Below, one piece after another: positions 33,221 to 33,364 of a DNA stretch of 33,364 bases. The notes under the pieces are model-generated. The model did not search any database. It was not told the DNA's origin and saw only the letters and a list, made by a program, of their open reading frames with translations. Position numbers and translations under genes: made by a program. The number at the start of each line of letters is the position of its first letter. Position 1 is the first letter of the stretch. This stretch comes from Intoshia linei (taxonomy: Eukaryota; Orthonectida; Rhopaluridae): the NCBI GenBank assembly GCA_001642005.1, contig LWCA01000292.1, positions 1 through 33,364 of the forward strand, given 5' to 3'.

Positions 33221-33364
33221 TTATTGAACACTACAAAAAAATTCACAAATCATATTTAATGATCTACATCTTCCAAAACGTCTTTCATATAACATAGTTT
33301 GATGAAATTTTTCACCCTTTTCGTCTGACCACATACCGCAGTTTAGCGCAAAGAAATCTAAATG
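33221..33364 (-). CDS. C-terminal end of a repetitive arthropod protein (partial)
   Basis: The minus-strand frame is open from the window edge to a TAA at 33223-33221. It reads LDFFALNCGMWSDEKGEKFH, then QTMLYERRFGRCRSLNMICE. The pattern SDExGERFHQ-(M)ExRYxG-xxNMxxDYCW is common at the C-terminus of uncharacterised, multi-copy arthropod proteins thought to come from mobile elements. Here the first half of the pattern is good and the final DYCW is replaced by CEFFC. Function is unknown. It may be a transposon-derived relic or the last exon of a gene running past the window. Confidence 0.55.
   Translation of the reverse strand, partial: HLDFFALNCGMWSDEKGEKFHQTMLYERRFGRCRSLNMICEFFCSVQ

Overview
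The window is eukaryotic nuclear DNA, strongly AT-rich, and most likely from an insect or another arthropod with a compact genome. The protein-coding loci are split by GT-AG introns. Of 37 introns I could place, about 29 are only 34-54 nt long. The transposon remnants (mariner, Tc1-like, hAT) fit an arthropod. I cannot fix the species. The intron sizes, AT bias and fast-evolving proteins would suit a small-genome lineage such as Strepsiptera, but that is a guess.

Layout. 1-7000 is gene-free and holds TE debris: a complete 367-bp mariner-derived element, two broken Tc1-like transposase copies, a hAT end with a hairpin, and a dispersed repeat. 7000-8220 holds a diverged MED4 gene (minus; N-terminus not found) and a possible small unknown gene on the plus strand. 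9729-14412 holds two divergently oriented purine nucleoside phosphorylase (PNP) copies. The minus-strand copy is a decayed pseudogene and the plus-strand copy is intact with six exons; old repeats lie between them. 14871-18115 holds a ten-exon gene (plus) for a secreted protein with a MAM-like domain and a long Cys-rich tail. It is the least familiar gene here. Its stop is 43 bp from the stop of the convergent nucleoporin gene Nup54 (18159-20668, minus, eight exons). Nup54 shares a 324-bp divergent intergenic region with a CID-domain gene of the RPRD1/CREPT family (20993-22465, plus, six exons). 24808-26219 is an eIF4A-type DEAD-box helicase (plus, seven exons). 28305-28376 is tRNA-His(GUG). 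31709-32454 is the ubiquitin-RpL40 fusion gene (minus, three exons). The right edge holds the C-terminal end of a repetitive arthropod protein (minus).

The genes are mainly housekeeping ones (Mediator, purine salvage, nuclear pore, Pol II CTD binding, translation initiation, ribosome) and do not form one pathway. The accessory interest lies in the MAM-like gene, the decayed PNP duplicate with its exon grid preserved, the mariner element that encodes only a DNA-binding domain, and several inverted or tandem repeats. All exon structures were built by eye from reading frame, GT-AG sites and family knowledge. The complete models each sum to a multiple of three.
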